Part shown: one piece after another, positions 1-7,685 of the stretch
Numbering within the stretch: the stretch's first letter is position 1
Layout of the letters: each line of letters opens with the position of its first letter
Origin: JBFMDH01 sp044868105
GTDB taxonomy: Bacteria; Acidobacteriota; Blastocatellia; UBA7656
DNA length: 12,880 nucleotides
Assembly (NCBI GenBank): GCA_044868105.1
Contig: JBIOWC010000761.1
Location: 1 to 12,880 of the forward strand
Direction: 5' to 3'
Made by a program: the position numbers and the translations under genes
Notes under the pieces: generated by a model
What the model was told of the DNA's origin: nothing
Database searches by the model: none
What the model saw: the letters and a program-made list of their open reading frames with translations, nothing else

Positions 1-21
1 GGGCAGGGACGCACCCTGCCC
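1..21. terminator. GC-rich hairpin at the window edge, possible terminator of the S9 peptidase gene
   Basis: GGGCAGGG (1-8) and CCCTGCCC (14-21) form a perfect 8-bp stem around the 5-nt loop ACGCA. It lies 85 nt past the stop codon of the minus-strand peptidase gene, so it could end that transcript. The window stops at the outer base of the stem, so the U-tract that would confirm a terminator on the minus strand cannot be seen. It could equally be a copy of an interspersed palindromic repeat. Confidence 0.35.
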
Positions 22-105
22 GAACCCCTTAAAACAGAATAACCTTGGTGTGTTGCAAGATAGGGTGACCTTTATAACAGGCTCCTAAGATTAATTTCCA
101 GGTCT

Positions 106-2244
106 TCATTTCAACTTCCTATCGAAAAAATCTGCTGCCGCGTGGTAAATCCTCAGCCAATTTTCGTGGCGCAGGAAATCATGCACCTCATCGGGAAAGA
201 CCATCTGTTCAAATTCCAAATTGCGTTCGCGCAATCGTCGCACCAGTTCGACCGTTTGTGAAAAAGCCACATTGCGGTCATCGTCGCCGTGAATCAACAA
301 CACCGGCGAGCGCCATTTATCTACGGATGAAATCGGCGATGACTCTTTGCCAAGCTTTAAGGCCTCGGCATTCCCCACGGCCCAGGGCGAGCGACCGACG
401 CGCGCGGTCCAATCGTGGACGCCGTGAATGTCTACACCAGCGGCGAAAATATCGGAATTGCGCGCCAGCCCCATAGCGGTTAAAAATCCGCCGTACGAGC
501 CGCCCCATAGCCCGATACGACGCGCCTCAACATCCGGGCGCGTCTGTAAATATTTAGCCGCCGCCACGACATCCTGATACTCAGTAGCGCCACGTTGCCC
601 GCGACCTTTGGCTTCCCGAAACCGGCGACCATAGCCGATTCCAGCCCGATAGTTCACCGAAATCACCGTATAGCCGCGACTCGCCAGATACTGATTCATG
701 GCATAGGAATTATGGTAGTAATAATTGTAATGCCAGCCCAACAACATCTGGCGCATCGGTCCGCCGTGCATAAAGACCACCCCCGGCGTTTTGCCGGTCG
801 CGCCCTTGGCTTTAAACAACTGGCAATGCACCTCTACACCATCTGCGGCTTTGACGATGACCTGTTCGGGAATAATCAACCCGGCGGACGGAAAATCTGT
901 CGGCAAGGCCTCAGGCGCAAGCGGTTTCATATTCGAGCCATCGGCACTCAAAATCATCGGCAAAAAGGGGTCGCGCGCCGTTGAAGCTAAACAGGCGATG
1001 CGTCGTCCGCCATCAACAATCACCGGATACATCTCGATGCCGGCGCCTTTGGTAAGCGCCACGGGCTTGCCCTGTGTTGTACTAACTTTCCACAAATGGC
1101 GATGGTCAATATCTGCGGCATTCGCCGCCACGATGACATACGAGCGGTCGGGCGCGAAGGCGACGTTTTCAATCTCATAATCGCCGGCCGTGAGCGTTGT
1201 AACCTCGCCGCCTTGCGCCGGGATTGAATAAAGATGCGCCCAGCCGGTCATCTCCGAGGCGAAGACGATGCGGTCACCGGCCCATTGAAATTGATTGTCG
1301 CCAATGGGCGTCCGCGAAAATGAATCGAGTTCGGTGGTGCCCGATTTCCAAATCTCTTTGCCCTTGCCGCTGGCCGCGTCAACCACTCGAATTGACCAGG
1401 GGACGACGCGTTCCGTCTCTTTGGCAAAGGTATCAACGACATTGAACAAGCGAATATAAGCCAGGCGTTTGCCGTCCGCAGACCAGCGCGGCTCGATGTC
1501 GCGGTCAATGCTGGGTTCCAGAAATCGTATCTTTTGCGCTTGCGGGTCAAAGATGGCAATGAAGCTATGGTCGCCGCGTGATGAGACGAAAGCGAGTTGG
1601 CTGCCATCAGGCGACCACTGCGGCGAAGAGACTCCGCCGCGAATCTCGAACATTTTTCTCGGCTCATCTTTGTTGGTGACCGTGTTGAGGATGCGCTTGG
1701 CCGGACTGGCGGCAATGGGCGCAGACCACAGGTGATCTTCACGAGAAAAGATGACGAGGTCGCTCTTTGGTGAAAACATGGGCGTGGTGCCTTCACCAAT
1801 CCGTGCCACTTGTCCATTGCGTGTACTGACGACATAGACCTCTTGACTGGCGCCCGCCACACCGCTCGTCGGATTGGGAATGTCGCCATCGGTGTTCGGT
1901 TCGCCGCCGCGCACATAGGCGATGTAATTGGCGTCGGGCGAAAAAACGGGTTCCGTGATTTCCTGCCCGTCGTCTTCGTTGTAGCGCGTCAGTTGTCTGC
2001 CTTTAAAGGCGGGCGCTTCGGCTATCCAGATATTGCGTTTGCCTTCGGCGTCAAACACCCAGGCGATTTTGTTGCCATCCGCCGAGACAATTAAATCCGC
2101 AGGAAACGGCGAACTCATCACCTGTTCGAGGGTGAAGCCATTGACCACGGCTGCTTGGGATGAATCGGTAACCGATAAGGAGGCGATGAGGGCAACGATA
2201 AAAAACAGCGCCAACGCGAATTGAAAACGACGAAGCGAATTCAT
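106..2244 (-). CDS. Exported S9-family serine peptidase (prolyl oligopeptidase / dipeptidyl aminopeptidase type)
   Basis: A 712-residue serine peptidase that should cleave short peptides in the periplasm; exact specificity (dipeptidyl, acylaminoacyl or prolyl) cannot be read from the sequence. Residues 1-32 form a Sec signal peptide: basic MNSLRR, a hydrophobic stretch, and likely cleavage after the SQA/QAA region. Residues about 40-450 form a beta-propeller with repeated PD40/WD40-like strands, such as FSPDANYIAYV near 101, WSPDGSQLAFVSSR near 210 and WSADGKRLAYIR near 254. The C-terminal alpha/beta-hydrolase domain has HGGP (493-496, oxyanion region), NYRAGIGYG (531-539) and the nucleophile motif GGSYGGF (581-587, Ser583). 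The acid is probably Asp656 in HGDDDRNV and the base His688 in DEVHDF, so the triad is complete. Length is normal for the family. The ATG follows GGAGG (2249-2253) by 4 nt and a strong promoter lies upstream, so it is probably monocistronic. Confidence 0.93.
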   Translation of the reverse strand: MNSLRRFQFALALFFIVALIASLSVTDSSQAAVVNGFTLEQVMSSPFPADLIVSADGNKIAWVFDAEGKRNIWIAEAPAFKGRQLTRYNEDDGQEITEPVFSPDANYIAYVRGGEPNTDGDIPNPTSGVAGASQEVYVVSTRNGQVARIGEGTTPMFSPKSDLVIFSREDHLWSAPIAASPAKRILNTVTNKDEPRKMFEIRGGVSSPQWSPDGSQLAFVSSRGDHSFIAIFDPQAQKIRFLEPSIDRDIEPRWSADGKRLAYIRLFNVVDTFAKETERVVPWSIRVVDAASGKGKEIWKSGTTELDSFSRTPIGDNQFQWAGDRIVFASEMTGWAHLYSIPAQGGEVTTLTAGDYEIENVAFAPDRSYVIVAANAADIDHRHLWKVSTTQGKPVALTKGAGIEMYPVIVDGGRRIACLASTARDPFLPMILSADGSNMKPLAPEALPTDFPSAGLIIPEQVIVKAADGVEVHCQLFKAKGATGKTPGVVFMHGGPMRQMLLGWHYNYYYHNSYAMNQYLASRGYTVISVNYRAGIGYGRRFREAKGRGQRGATEYQDVVAAAKYLQTRPDVEARRIGLWGGSYGGFLTAMGLARNSDIFAAGVDIHGVHDWTARVGRSPWAVGNAEALKLGKESSPISSVDKWRSPVLLIHGDDDRNVAFSQTVELVRRLRERNLEFEQMVFPDEVHDFLRHENWLRIYHAAADFFDRKLK

Positions 2245-2292
2245 AAATCCTCCGATTGAATTTCAAGATTAACTACTGCGCAGATTGGCTTG

Positions 2293-2321
2293 GTTATATG
2301 CCCTGTGCCGAATAGTGTCAA
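2293..2321 (-). promoter_or_regulatory. Sigma-70-type promoter of the S9 peptidase gene
   Basis: Read on the minus strand, a -35 box TTGACA (2316-2321, perfect consensus) is followed after exactly 17 nt by a -10 box TATAAC (2293-2298, 5 of 6). Transcription would start near 2286, giving a leader of about 40 nt that contains the GGAGG ribosome-binding site. This is the best promoter match I found in the window. It shows that the peptidase does not depend on the DUF1800/DUF1501 operon upstream on the same strand. Confidence 0.7.
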
Positions 2322-2394
2322 GCGTCGTAAACGAAGATGTCAGCGAGAGAGAGGACTCTAGGAAAAGTCAATGAGCAGGGATTTCAATTTGGTC

Positions 2395-2475
2395 TTCCCC
2401 GCAGATTTTACGGAGACGGCGGATGAACGCAGATAATCCGCGTTTGTTCGCGGCCGCCGCAACGTCTGCGGGGAA
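2395..2475. repeat. 81-bp nested inverted repeat (GCAGAT/ATCCGC-rich)
   Basis: The outer arms TTCCCCGCAGA (2395-2405) and TCTGCGGGGAA (2465-2475) are perfectly complementary over 11 bp. Inside them, CGGCGG (2417-2422) can pair with CCGCCG (2454-2459). Alternatively GCGGAT (2419-2424) can pair with ATCCGC (2436-2441), so two mutually exclusive folds exist. The word GCAGAT occurs twice (2401-2406 and 2429-2434). The layout resembles a non-coding interspersed palindromic element, but no second copy is in the window to prove it. Confidence 0.6.
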
Positions 2476-2527
2476 ATTCATATTGATGATTAGTTCCTGG
2501 AGGTTGCGTCAGCCGGGTTAAAGCGAT

Positions 2528-2589
2528 AGATCACAATCCGCTACCGTGGATGTTCATCCTGCTATCACACGCGTAGCGAATTGTGATTT
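2528..2589. repeat. Imperfect palindrome with 15-nt arms downstream of DUF1501
   Basis: Arm ATCACAATCCGCTAC (2530-2544) pairs with GTAGCGAATTGTGAT (2573-2587) with a single mismatch (C2538 against A2579). One further A-T pair (2528/2589) lies beyond a G.T position. The 28-nt loop contains its own small hairpin, GGATG (2548-2552) with CATCC (2555-2559). It lies 18 nt past the DUF1501 stop on the transcribed strand, so it may end or stabilise the DUF1800-DUF1501 mRNA. No strong U-tract follows on that strand, which argues against a simple intrinsic terminator. Confidence 0.65.
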
Positions 2590-2607
2590 TCTGCGGCAAT
2601 GAGTGGT

Positions 2608-3966
2608 TTAGGTGAGAAATCCTAAATTGGTTGTCGGGAAACGGACGATATTCGGAAAGATGGCGTTTCTGAGCGCCGGGTCTAACCCGAACCAATTCGC
2701 CAGAGTCGCGCCGTACTGGTCAACCGAGGTGGTCGGAATCCAGCGACCTTCATTCCCTGAATCATCGCCTTGCGAAAGCGCCAGTCGCGGATAGGCGCCG
2801 TAAAAATTTCCGCCGAGCACGCCGTCGCCAATGATGAATTGATGGCCGCCCCAGGCGTGGTCGGTGCCGGTTTGCGCCGGCAGTAAGGTGCGATTGAAAT
2901 CCGACATCGTAAAGGTCGTCACCTGGCTGGCGACGCCTAGTTCAACCGTCGAATCATAGAAGGCCTTCAAGGCCTGACTGAGCTGCGTAAACAGCGTTCC
3001 CTGTAAAGACAGTTGGTCGGAATGGGTATCGTAACCGCCTGCCGAAACGAAAAAGATTTGTCGCTTGAGTCCGATGCCGTTGCGCGCCGCGATGATTCTT
3101 GCGACCTGTCGCAACTGATTGCCGAGGTTGGTATTCGGAAATACGGTGTTGACCGCCGCGCCGTTATTGAGTGCCGCATTGAGCGTGATGTTGTTATCAA
3201 TGGCGCGCCCCATCAAATCGCTTTGGCTGTTATTGAGGGTGGCCTGGCGGTCTATTACCAGCAAATCGCGCAGGGCTTTGTAACGCTCGTCGTTGGCCAG
3301 CGGACTGGTGAAGCCGCTTAGACCCGAACTCGGAACCAGCGGTTTGGTGTTCACGCCAAACGTAAACGGCGGCGTGCCGGAGGTTGAAATCAACATCGGA
3401 AAAGTGTTCGAGCCATTCAGACAGCTCATACTATCTGCCAGCTTGCCGCCCCAGCCAATCGGCTCATTCCACAGCGTGTTGGTGGTTTGCGAGGTCTGAC
3501 ACTGTTGTTGCTGGTCTTCGTGCGAAAAGAGGTTGTCAGGTCGTGTAACCGAGCCGTTTAAATACTGGGTGCGCGTCATGGGCGCGACCAAAGTTCCGAC
3601 GTTACATAAGACCGCCAGTTTGTTCTGCCCCCAGAGCGTTTGCAGCTCAACTAAATTCGGATGGAAACCGAATTTCAGGTTCTGATGACTCGGCACCGTG
3701 ATTTGCAGAAGCGAGGCTTGAGGAATCGCCAGCGAACTGCGTATGGTTCCATAGGGCGTGTAATCGTCATAAGGAATAACCATGTTGTTGGCGTCGTTAC
3801 CGCCAAACAAAAATACGCAGACCAGCGCTTTATAATCGTTTGCAGGAGTGCATCCGCTCTGCGCATAAGCATTGATTAATCCGAGGCTCTTGACCGTCGT
3901 GGCGAAGGCCGCGCCGCCAAGCGCCAACCCGGTTTTGCGAATAAAATTTCTGCGTGATTTTTTCAT
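2608..3966 (-). CDS. DUF1501 family protein, Tat-exported, function unknown
   Basis: A 452-residue protein of the DUF1501 family, related in fold to the alkaline phosphatase/sulfatase superfamily; no substrate is established. Residues 1-36 form a twin-arginine signal: SRRNFIRK (4-11) matches the Tat consensus, then comes a mild hydrophobic stretch ending in AYAQ. This predicts export in a folded state. Family motifs in order are FGGNDANNM (54-62), FHPNL (101-105), FSHEDQQQQ (147-155), GGYDTH (310-315), SDFNRT (355-360, usually SEFGRT) and GTDHAWGG (367-374), with a C-terminal segment around DQYGATLANWFG. The reading frame is open for 47 codons further upstream, but those lie inside the DUF1800 gene. 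I chose the ATG at 3966 because it starts the Tat signal and follows AAAGGTGA by 4 nt. It is co-transcribed and probably translationally coupled with DUF1800. Confidence 0.9.
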   Translation of the reverse strand: MKKSRRNFIRKTGLALGGAAFATTVKSLGLINAYAQSGCTPANDYKALVCVFLFGGNDANNMVIPYDDYTPYGTIRSSLAIPQASLLQITVPSHQNLKFGFHPNLVELQTLWGQNKLAVLCNVGTLVAPMTRTQYLNGSVTRPDNLFSHEDQQQQCQTSQTTNTLWNEPIGWGGKLADSMSCLNGSNTFPMLISTSGTPPFTFGVNTKPLVPSSGLSGFTSPLANDERYKALRDLLVIDRQATLNNSQSDLMGRAIDNNITLNAALNNGAAVNTVFPNTNLGNQLRQVARIIAARNGIGLKRQIFFVSAGGYDTHSDQLSLQGTLFTQLSQALKAFYDSTVELGVASQVTTFTMSDFNRTLLPAQTGTDHAWGGHQFIIGDGVLGGNFYGAYPRLALSQGDDSGNEGRWIPTTSVDQYGATLANWFGLDPALRNAIFPNIVRFPTTNLGFLT

Positions 3967-3970
3967 GACT

Positions 3971-3978
3971 TCACCTTT
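3971..3978 (-). promoter_or_regulatory. Ribosome-binding site of DUF1501, embedded in the DUF1800 stop
   Basis: The octamer AAAGGTGA on the minus strand spans the end of the last DUF1800 codons (GAA AGG) and its TGA stop, and lies 4 nt before the DUF1501 ATG. Because the site is part of the upstream reading frame, ribosomes finishing DUF1800 sit directly on it, which supports termination-reinitiation coupling. It also decides the DUF1501 start codon. Confidence 0.75.
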
Positions 3979-5641
3979 CGATTGCGTATTGTGTGGAGGT
4001 AATGACCAGATAGATTGCCCATTGCGCGCGCCGCTGCGGATTGGTTGCGGGCACCGAAGTGACGGCTTGCAAAATGCGGCTGCGCATCGCCGTGGACATG
4101 GTGCCATGCAGCAGCAAAAGATTCAGCGTATCTACCAACGTCTGGCCCGTTGTGTCGTTGGTGGCCATCTGTTGATAAGCGCTGATGTCGAGTACGGTTC
4201 CCGGCGCTCCGGTATCCGGGTTATTGATGCGCGAGAAGACCATGGTATTGGCGAAGTTGGCGTGCGCAATGGCCGCCGAAGTCGTTTGAACGCTGAATTC
4301 GGGACCTAAAACACCCGCGCCTGGCACCAGATAATTCGGGCGATAGTAATTGAATACCGAAGGTGAATTGAACAGAAATTGCCCCATATTACGCCCTTGT
4401 TCGGCCAGCAACGTGCCGTCGGTCGTGGCATTGAAAGCGCGCAAAATGTTGGTCATGTAAAGCACAGGTTCGCGCAAATGTCCGTAGTTTGGCGAGGCCA
4501 GGGGATCTATGGAATCATCGAAAGCTTCCGCGTCTAACAGAATGGCTTTTACAACCGCACGCAAGTCGCCGCGCACCCCTGCGCCGTTATCTGCGAAAAC
4601 CGCCGACACCCGACCGACATATTCGGGCGACGGGTTGCTGGTCACTAAATGCTGAATCAACTGTTTGCCGATAAACGGCGCGACGTTCGGATGATTGAAG
4701 ATGTTATCGAGCGCCGCGTTTAAATCCTGTAAGGCGGTTTGGTTGGCGGGCAGGGTTTGCCCGTTTAACAAAGTTTTGGTGTTGGTATCGTGGTTGGTTT
4801 GATGCGCAATCATCGGCAGCAGGTAATATTCCGGGTTATGCGACGGTTGGTCGGGCACACCTGGCGCCGGCGCATAGGTCCAACCGGTCAGGGCGCGCGA
4901 AAAATCTATGACGACGTTCTGGTCATAGGTAGGAATCGGATTGGATTGCGCGTCGAGTTGCGGCGTGCCGTCTTGATTTAATTTATACAGCCCGATGGTG
5001 AAAAGTTGCAGCAGTTCGCGAGCATAATTTTCATTGGGGCGGCCATTCGAGCGTCGGTCATTGTTGACCATATCGAGATATTGACCCATCGCCGGGTTGA
5101 GCGTGATGTCCTGCATCAACTGGCGGAAATTGCCGAACGCCCCGTTGTTGAGAATATTCAGAAACGGTGACAGGGAACTCGGTTGAGAGATGGTCACGCC
5201 GGAAACCACCCAGATTTGCCCAAGCGCGAAAGCCACGCGTTGACGCAATTGGTCGGGGTTTTGTACAGCGTTTTTGAAAAACTGCACCTGCAACGGGTAC
5301 ATCGTGTAGTTATCACGGAAACAGGTTGCCGGACTGCCGGCCGGACAGCCGACGCTTGAATCCGAAGGGAAAGGCGTCAGGTTCGGATAGGTTGAAACCG
5401 GCGCATTGAACTGTTGGTTGAGCCAGTTTTCGGCGCCTGTGGTTCGCACTTGATCCATCGCCGCCAGCGTCGGACCAAAGGTCGCCTGTTCGAGCAAGCG
5501 AATGATTTGACCATTGGTCATTCTTGGAGGTCGTACGGGTCGCGGTTTTATCGTTTGGGCCTTAGCGCTAAACGGCAAATGGCCCAGAATGATTACAGCG
5601 CACACACCTAGCCCGAGTAAACGTTTCGGGTAATCAAACAT
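3971..5641 (-). CDS. DUF1800 family protein, exported, function unknown
   Basis: A 556-residue member of the DUF1800 family, which is commonly encoded next to DUF1501 in acidobacteria, planctomycetes and relatives; no biochemical role is established. Residues 1-28 form a Sec signal (MFDYPKRLLGLG, hydrophobic core, then SAKAQ with likely cleavage after AKA), followed by a proline- and arginine-rich linker. Family landmarks are LLEQATFGPT (49-58), the core NENYARELLQLFTIGL (203-218), FIGKQLIQHLV (323-333), LREPVLYMTNILRAF (389-403), FLFNSPSVFNYYRPNY (422-437) and a C-terminal YLVITSTQYAI (544-554). The chain looks complete. The ATG at 5641 follows AAAGGTGA by 4 nt, the same octamer and spacing used by DUF1501 downstream. 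The two products are therefore expected at matched levels and may act together outside the cytoplasm; that is inference from context. Confidence 0.9.
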   Translation of the reverse strand: MFDYPKRLLGLGVCAVIILGHLPFSAKAQTIKPRPVRPPRMTNGQIIRLLEQATFGPTLAAMDQVRTTGAENWLNQQFNAPVSTYPNLTPFPSDSSVGCPAGSPATCFRDNYTMYPLQVQFFKNAVQNPDQLRQRVAFALGQIWVVSGVTISQPSSLSPFLNILNNGAFGNFRQLMQDITLNPAMGQYLDMVNNDRRSNGRPNENYARELLQLFTIGLYKLNQDGTPQLDAQSNPIPTYDQNVVIDFSRALTGWTYAPAPGVPDQPSHNPEYYLLPMIAHQTNHDTNTKTLLNGQTLPANQTALQDLNAALDNIFNHPNVAPFIGKQLIQHLVTSNPSPEYVGRVSAVFADNGAGVRGDLRAVVKAILLDAEAFDDSIDPLASPNYGHLREPVLYMTNILRAFNATTDGTLLAEQGRNMGQFLFNSPSVFNYYRPNYLVPGAGVLGPEFSVQTTSAAIAHANFANTMVFSRINNPDTGAPGTVLDISAYQQMATNDTTGQTLVDTLNLLLLHGTMSTAMRSRILQAVTSVPATNPQRRAQWAIYLVITSTQYAIER

Positions 5642-5687
5642 AGAGTCACCTTTAATCAGTTTGCTTTTGATATTGAGGAGGCGTTGG

Positions 5688-5838
5688 TTTTGTGAGGAAG
5701 TGAAGCAAAGGGTTTGAGAGCAAAAATCATGCCGATAAAAATTGCTTCACTCGGTGTAACCCGAAATAATGACAGGTCGCGAAAGGCGCGCAATTTTACC
5801 GTGAACAGGTTTTTGCCGGTAGATGATTTTGTGAGGAA
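5688..5838. repeat. 12-bp direct repeat TTTTGTGAGGAA, two copies
   Basis: TTTTGTGAGGAA occurs exactly at 5688-5699 and 5827-5838, start to start 139 bp apart, both in the upstream region of the DUF1800 operon. On the coding strand the word reads TTCCTCACAAAA. The first copy abuts and shares one base with the inverted repeat arm at 5699. Two exact 12-mers within 150 bp suggest binding sites, but chance or a local duplication is possible. Confidence 0.4.
5699..5751. repeat. 10-bp inverted repeat upstream of DUF1800
   Basis: AGTGAAGCAA (5699-5708) and TTGCTTCACT (5742-5751) are exact reverse complements separated by 33 nt. They lie 58-110 nt upstream of the DUF1800 start, in the region expected to carry its promoter or leader. 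They could be paired half-sites of a regulator or a long-loop hairpin in the leader mRNA; the sequence does not distinguish these. Confidence 0.5.
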
Positions 5839-6034
5839 ATAGGTAACAAAATCGGCAGGCGCGCAGAAATTAATGAGCCGTCAATTCATTTTTGAAAAAT
5901 AAAAATTGCGGTTACGCGACAATGGTTTGCCAAGTCGCTGTATGAAATTTTTACGCATTGAAGAAGGAACTTTTTACACAAAATGAAGCGGAGAAGACCG
6001 TCGCTTGCGGTTCCCTTAACCTCTTACACTAGCC

Positions 6035-7606
6035 TCACATTTTTCTAACGTAGTACGAAAAAACTGAATTGTTGCGAAGCTCATATTCGCTGGCTACCCA
6101 CTCCACGAGAAGGTTCAGATAGTCGCTTTTATCCAGACGGTCGAGGACCACGACTTTGGGGCGTTCGGCCTTTAGCCGTTCCAGCCAGCCGGTGAACCCT
6201 CCCGGCTCGACCCGGTCAAGATAACGGTCTTTGCCTTTATCGAGAAGAAAATATTTGCTCGCGTTCGTAAGCCCCGAAAGCACCAAAACCTCTGTGCCGC
6301 CGTAAACGAATATTTTATCTTCCGGGGTTAAGCGCGAGGTGATATCCGTGAGGGCTTGTTGCTGGTCTTTAAGCGTCGGGAAATCTCGTTTGAAGGCGCG
6401 CGCATTGTTGACGGTTTGCAAAAAGATGAACGTCAGGCCTATTGCGGTCAGGACATTGGCAACCCTCGCCTGTTTAATATGGACTCGTTTTGCTGCGAGC
6501 AATGCGATGAGCCATTCCATCGCATAAACCAAGGCAACTGCGGCAAACACCGCAACAAACGGCATCAGCGGAATGAGGTCTGCGCCGCCTTGAATATTTA
6601 TCCGGCAAAAGATTAAGTAAACAATCGGCGCAATGATAATAGCGTGCTGTGGCGCGTATAAAGACCAACCCTTGCGCCCTTCACGCCGGGCCTGGGTTAT
6701 CGCTAAAACGAACGCCAGCAGTAAACCTGCCGTGGCCAAATAAACTTGCCAGAAGCTGTTGCCGTAAACCCGCTGCGCCAGTTTCGGAAAATGCTCAATG
6801 AAATTACCCAGGCTGTGCATTTCGCCCGGCGCATACACCGTCGCATTGAAATGAATATTCCAGAGATAGAAATCTTTTAAGGCTCCGGTCACTAAAAAAT
6901 AGACCAGCAAAACGGCAAGCGGCACGGCTGCTCCATATATTAGTTTAAGAATTTTGCCGTCGCGCCAGTTCGTAAAATAGCGTGAAAAAGCCAGCCCCGC
7001 CGCGCCCGCAAATAAAAGTCCCGGCTGCCAGCAGAGCGCCGATAACATCGCAAACAGTCCGGCGGTAAACGGGCGGTCTTTGATAATCGCCCACAGACTG
7101 ATTAACCCGAAAAGAATCATCGGCGTTTTGGGTTGAACGCCGGCCGTGTTAAATCTGCTGAAGCCTCCGCAGGCCAGCAGCAAGGTAGCTGCCAACCAGG
7201 CGATGCGGCGATTCTCGAAATAATTCAGGGTGACGATATAAGTGAAGGCCGTGGTCAAAGCGGCTAAAGCAATAAACCCCAGGCGAATGGCAATAACGTC
7301 CGATACGCCGAACAATTTGCCCGCGATGATGGCCGCCACACCGAGGTAGGCCGATAGCGGGCTTTTGATATTGACGACATCGCGGTAAGGTACGCCGCCG
7401 CGCGCCAGCACCTGAGCGAAATAATCCCAGTTGGCTGGATCGTTGCGACTAGGTTGATTGAAGGGTTCGAAGAGTAACCCAATCAACATCGCCACCATGA
7501 AGATGAGTAGAAAGGGGTAATAGGGCTCTGTCCAGACCAACCGCTTTTCTATTTTTACAGGTTCTCCAAGCCGTTCCACACGCTTCATATCTGACGTAGT
7601 CCCCAT
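6035..7606 (-). CDS. GT-C membrane glycosyltransferase (family 39 / ArnT-like)
   Basis: A 523-residue polytopic inner-membrane protein expected to move a sugar from a lipid-phosphate donor to a lipid, glycan or protein acceptor on the periplasmic face; donor and acceptor are unknown. About eleven hydrophobic segments are visible (roughly 30-47, 85-100, 107-127, 136-150, 162-177, 182-205, 220-240, 286-304, 322-336, 346-372, 384-400). A soluble C-terminal part (about 400-523) follows. The first loop has the GT-C hallmark: acidic Asp56 in RNDPANWDYF, then GGVPYRDVVNIKSP (70-83). The start is uncertain. ATG 7606 (79 nt after the ligase stop) has no clear Shine-Dalgarno; ATG 7588 is preceded by GGGGA; and an in-frame TTG at 7672 would leave a 13-nt gap but adds a basic stretch without a ribosome-binding site. 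It sits behind the O-antigen-ligase-like gene on the same strand, which supports surface-glycan assembly. Confidence 0.8.
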   Translation of the reverse strand: MGTTSDMKRVERLGEPVKIEKRLVWTEPYYPFLLIFMVAMLIGLLFEPFNQPSRNDPANWDYFAQVLARGGVPYRDVVNIKSPLSAYLGVAAIIAGKLFGVSDVIAIRLGFIALAALTTAFTYIVTLNYFENRRIAWLAATLLLACGGFSRFNTAGVQPKTPMILFGLISLWAIIKDRPFTAGLFAMLSALCWQPGLLFAGAAGLAFSRYFTNWRDGKILKLIYGAAVPLAVLLVYFLVTGALKDFYLWNIHFNATVYAPGEMHSLGNFIEHFPKLAQRVYGNSFWQVYLATAGLLLAFVLAITQARREGRKGWSLYAPQHAIIIAPIVYLIFCRINIQGGADLIPLMPFVAVFAAVALVYAMEWLIALLAAKRVHIKQARVANVLTAIGLTFIFLQTVNNARAFKRDFPTLKDQQQALTDITSRLTPEDKIFVYGGTEVLVLSGLTNASKYFLLDKGKDRYLDRVEPGGFTGWLERLKAERPKVVVLDRLDKSDYLNLLVEWVASEYELRNNSVFSYYVRKM

Positions 7607-7685
7607 TGCTTTGACGGTTCTTTTAGAGCGCTTGAAATAATTGCGCGATGACCGATGCCGGCAACCGGTCAAGGCTTTGGACGGG

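Larger units (their letters stand above)
2322..2607. other. Intergenic spacer with two large palindromes
   Basis: This is the rest of the 363-bp gap between the DUF1501 stop and the peptidase start, beyond the promoter. I see no coding sequence here. It holds two separate inverted repeats (2395-2475 and 2528-2589), listed individually, and is otherwise featureless. Its position behind the DUF1501 stop fits a role in transcript ending or mRNA stabilisation, but its size and structure also fit insertion of non-coding interspersed repeats. Confidence 0.6.
5642..6034. other. 393-bp intergenic spacer upstream of the DUF1800 operon
   Basis: This is the gap between the glycosyltransferase stop and the DUF1800 start, both on the minus strand. 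It must hold the DUF1800 operon promoter, but no box pair near consensus stands out. It contains a 10-bp inverted repeat (5699-5708/5742-5751), a 12-bp direct repeat (5688-5699 and 5827-5838), a 9-bp direct repeat AGGCGCGCA (5784-5792 and 5857-5865) and an AT-rich stretch around 5885-5910. A weak hairpin (GCGAC 5916-5920 with GTCGC 5934-5938, plus TGG/CCA inside) is followed on the minus strand by a T-rich run about 10 nt away, so it is a marginal terminator candidate for the glycan operon. No coding sequence is supported. Confidence 0.5.

Noticed and set aside
595..2224. Several open frames of 60-130 codons on the plus strand, and one of 222 codons in another minus frame, over the S9 peptidase gene
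   Set aside because: They overlap a complete peptidase with an intact triad and signal peptide, show no recognisable domains, and are explained by the gene's base composition.
3967..4107. 47-codon N-terminal extension of the DUF1501 frame
   Set aside because: It lies inside the DUF1800 coding region, has no ribosome-binding site, and would bury the Tat signal that begins at the internal ATG 3966.
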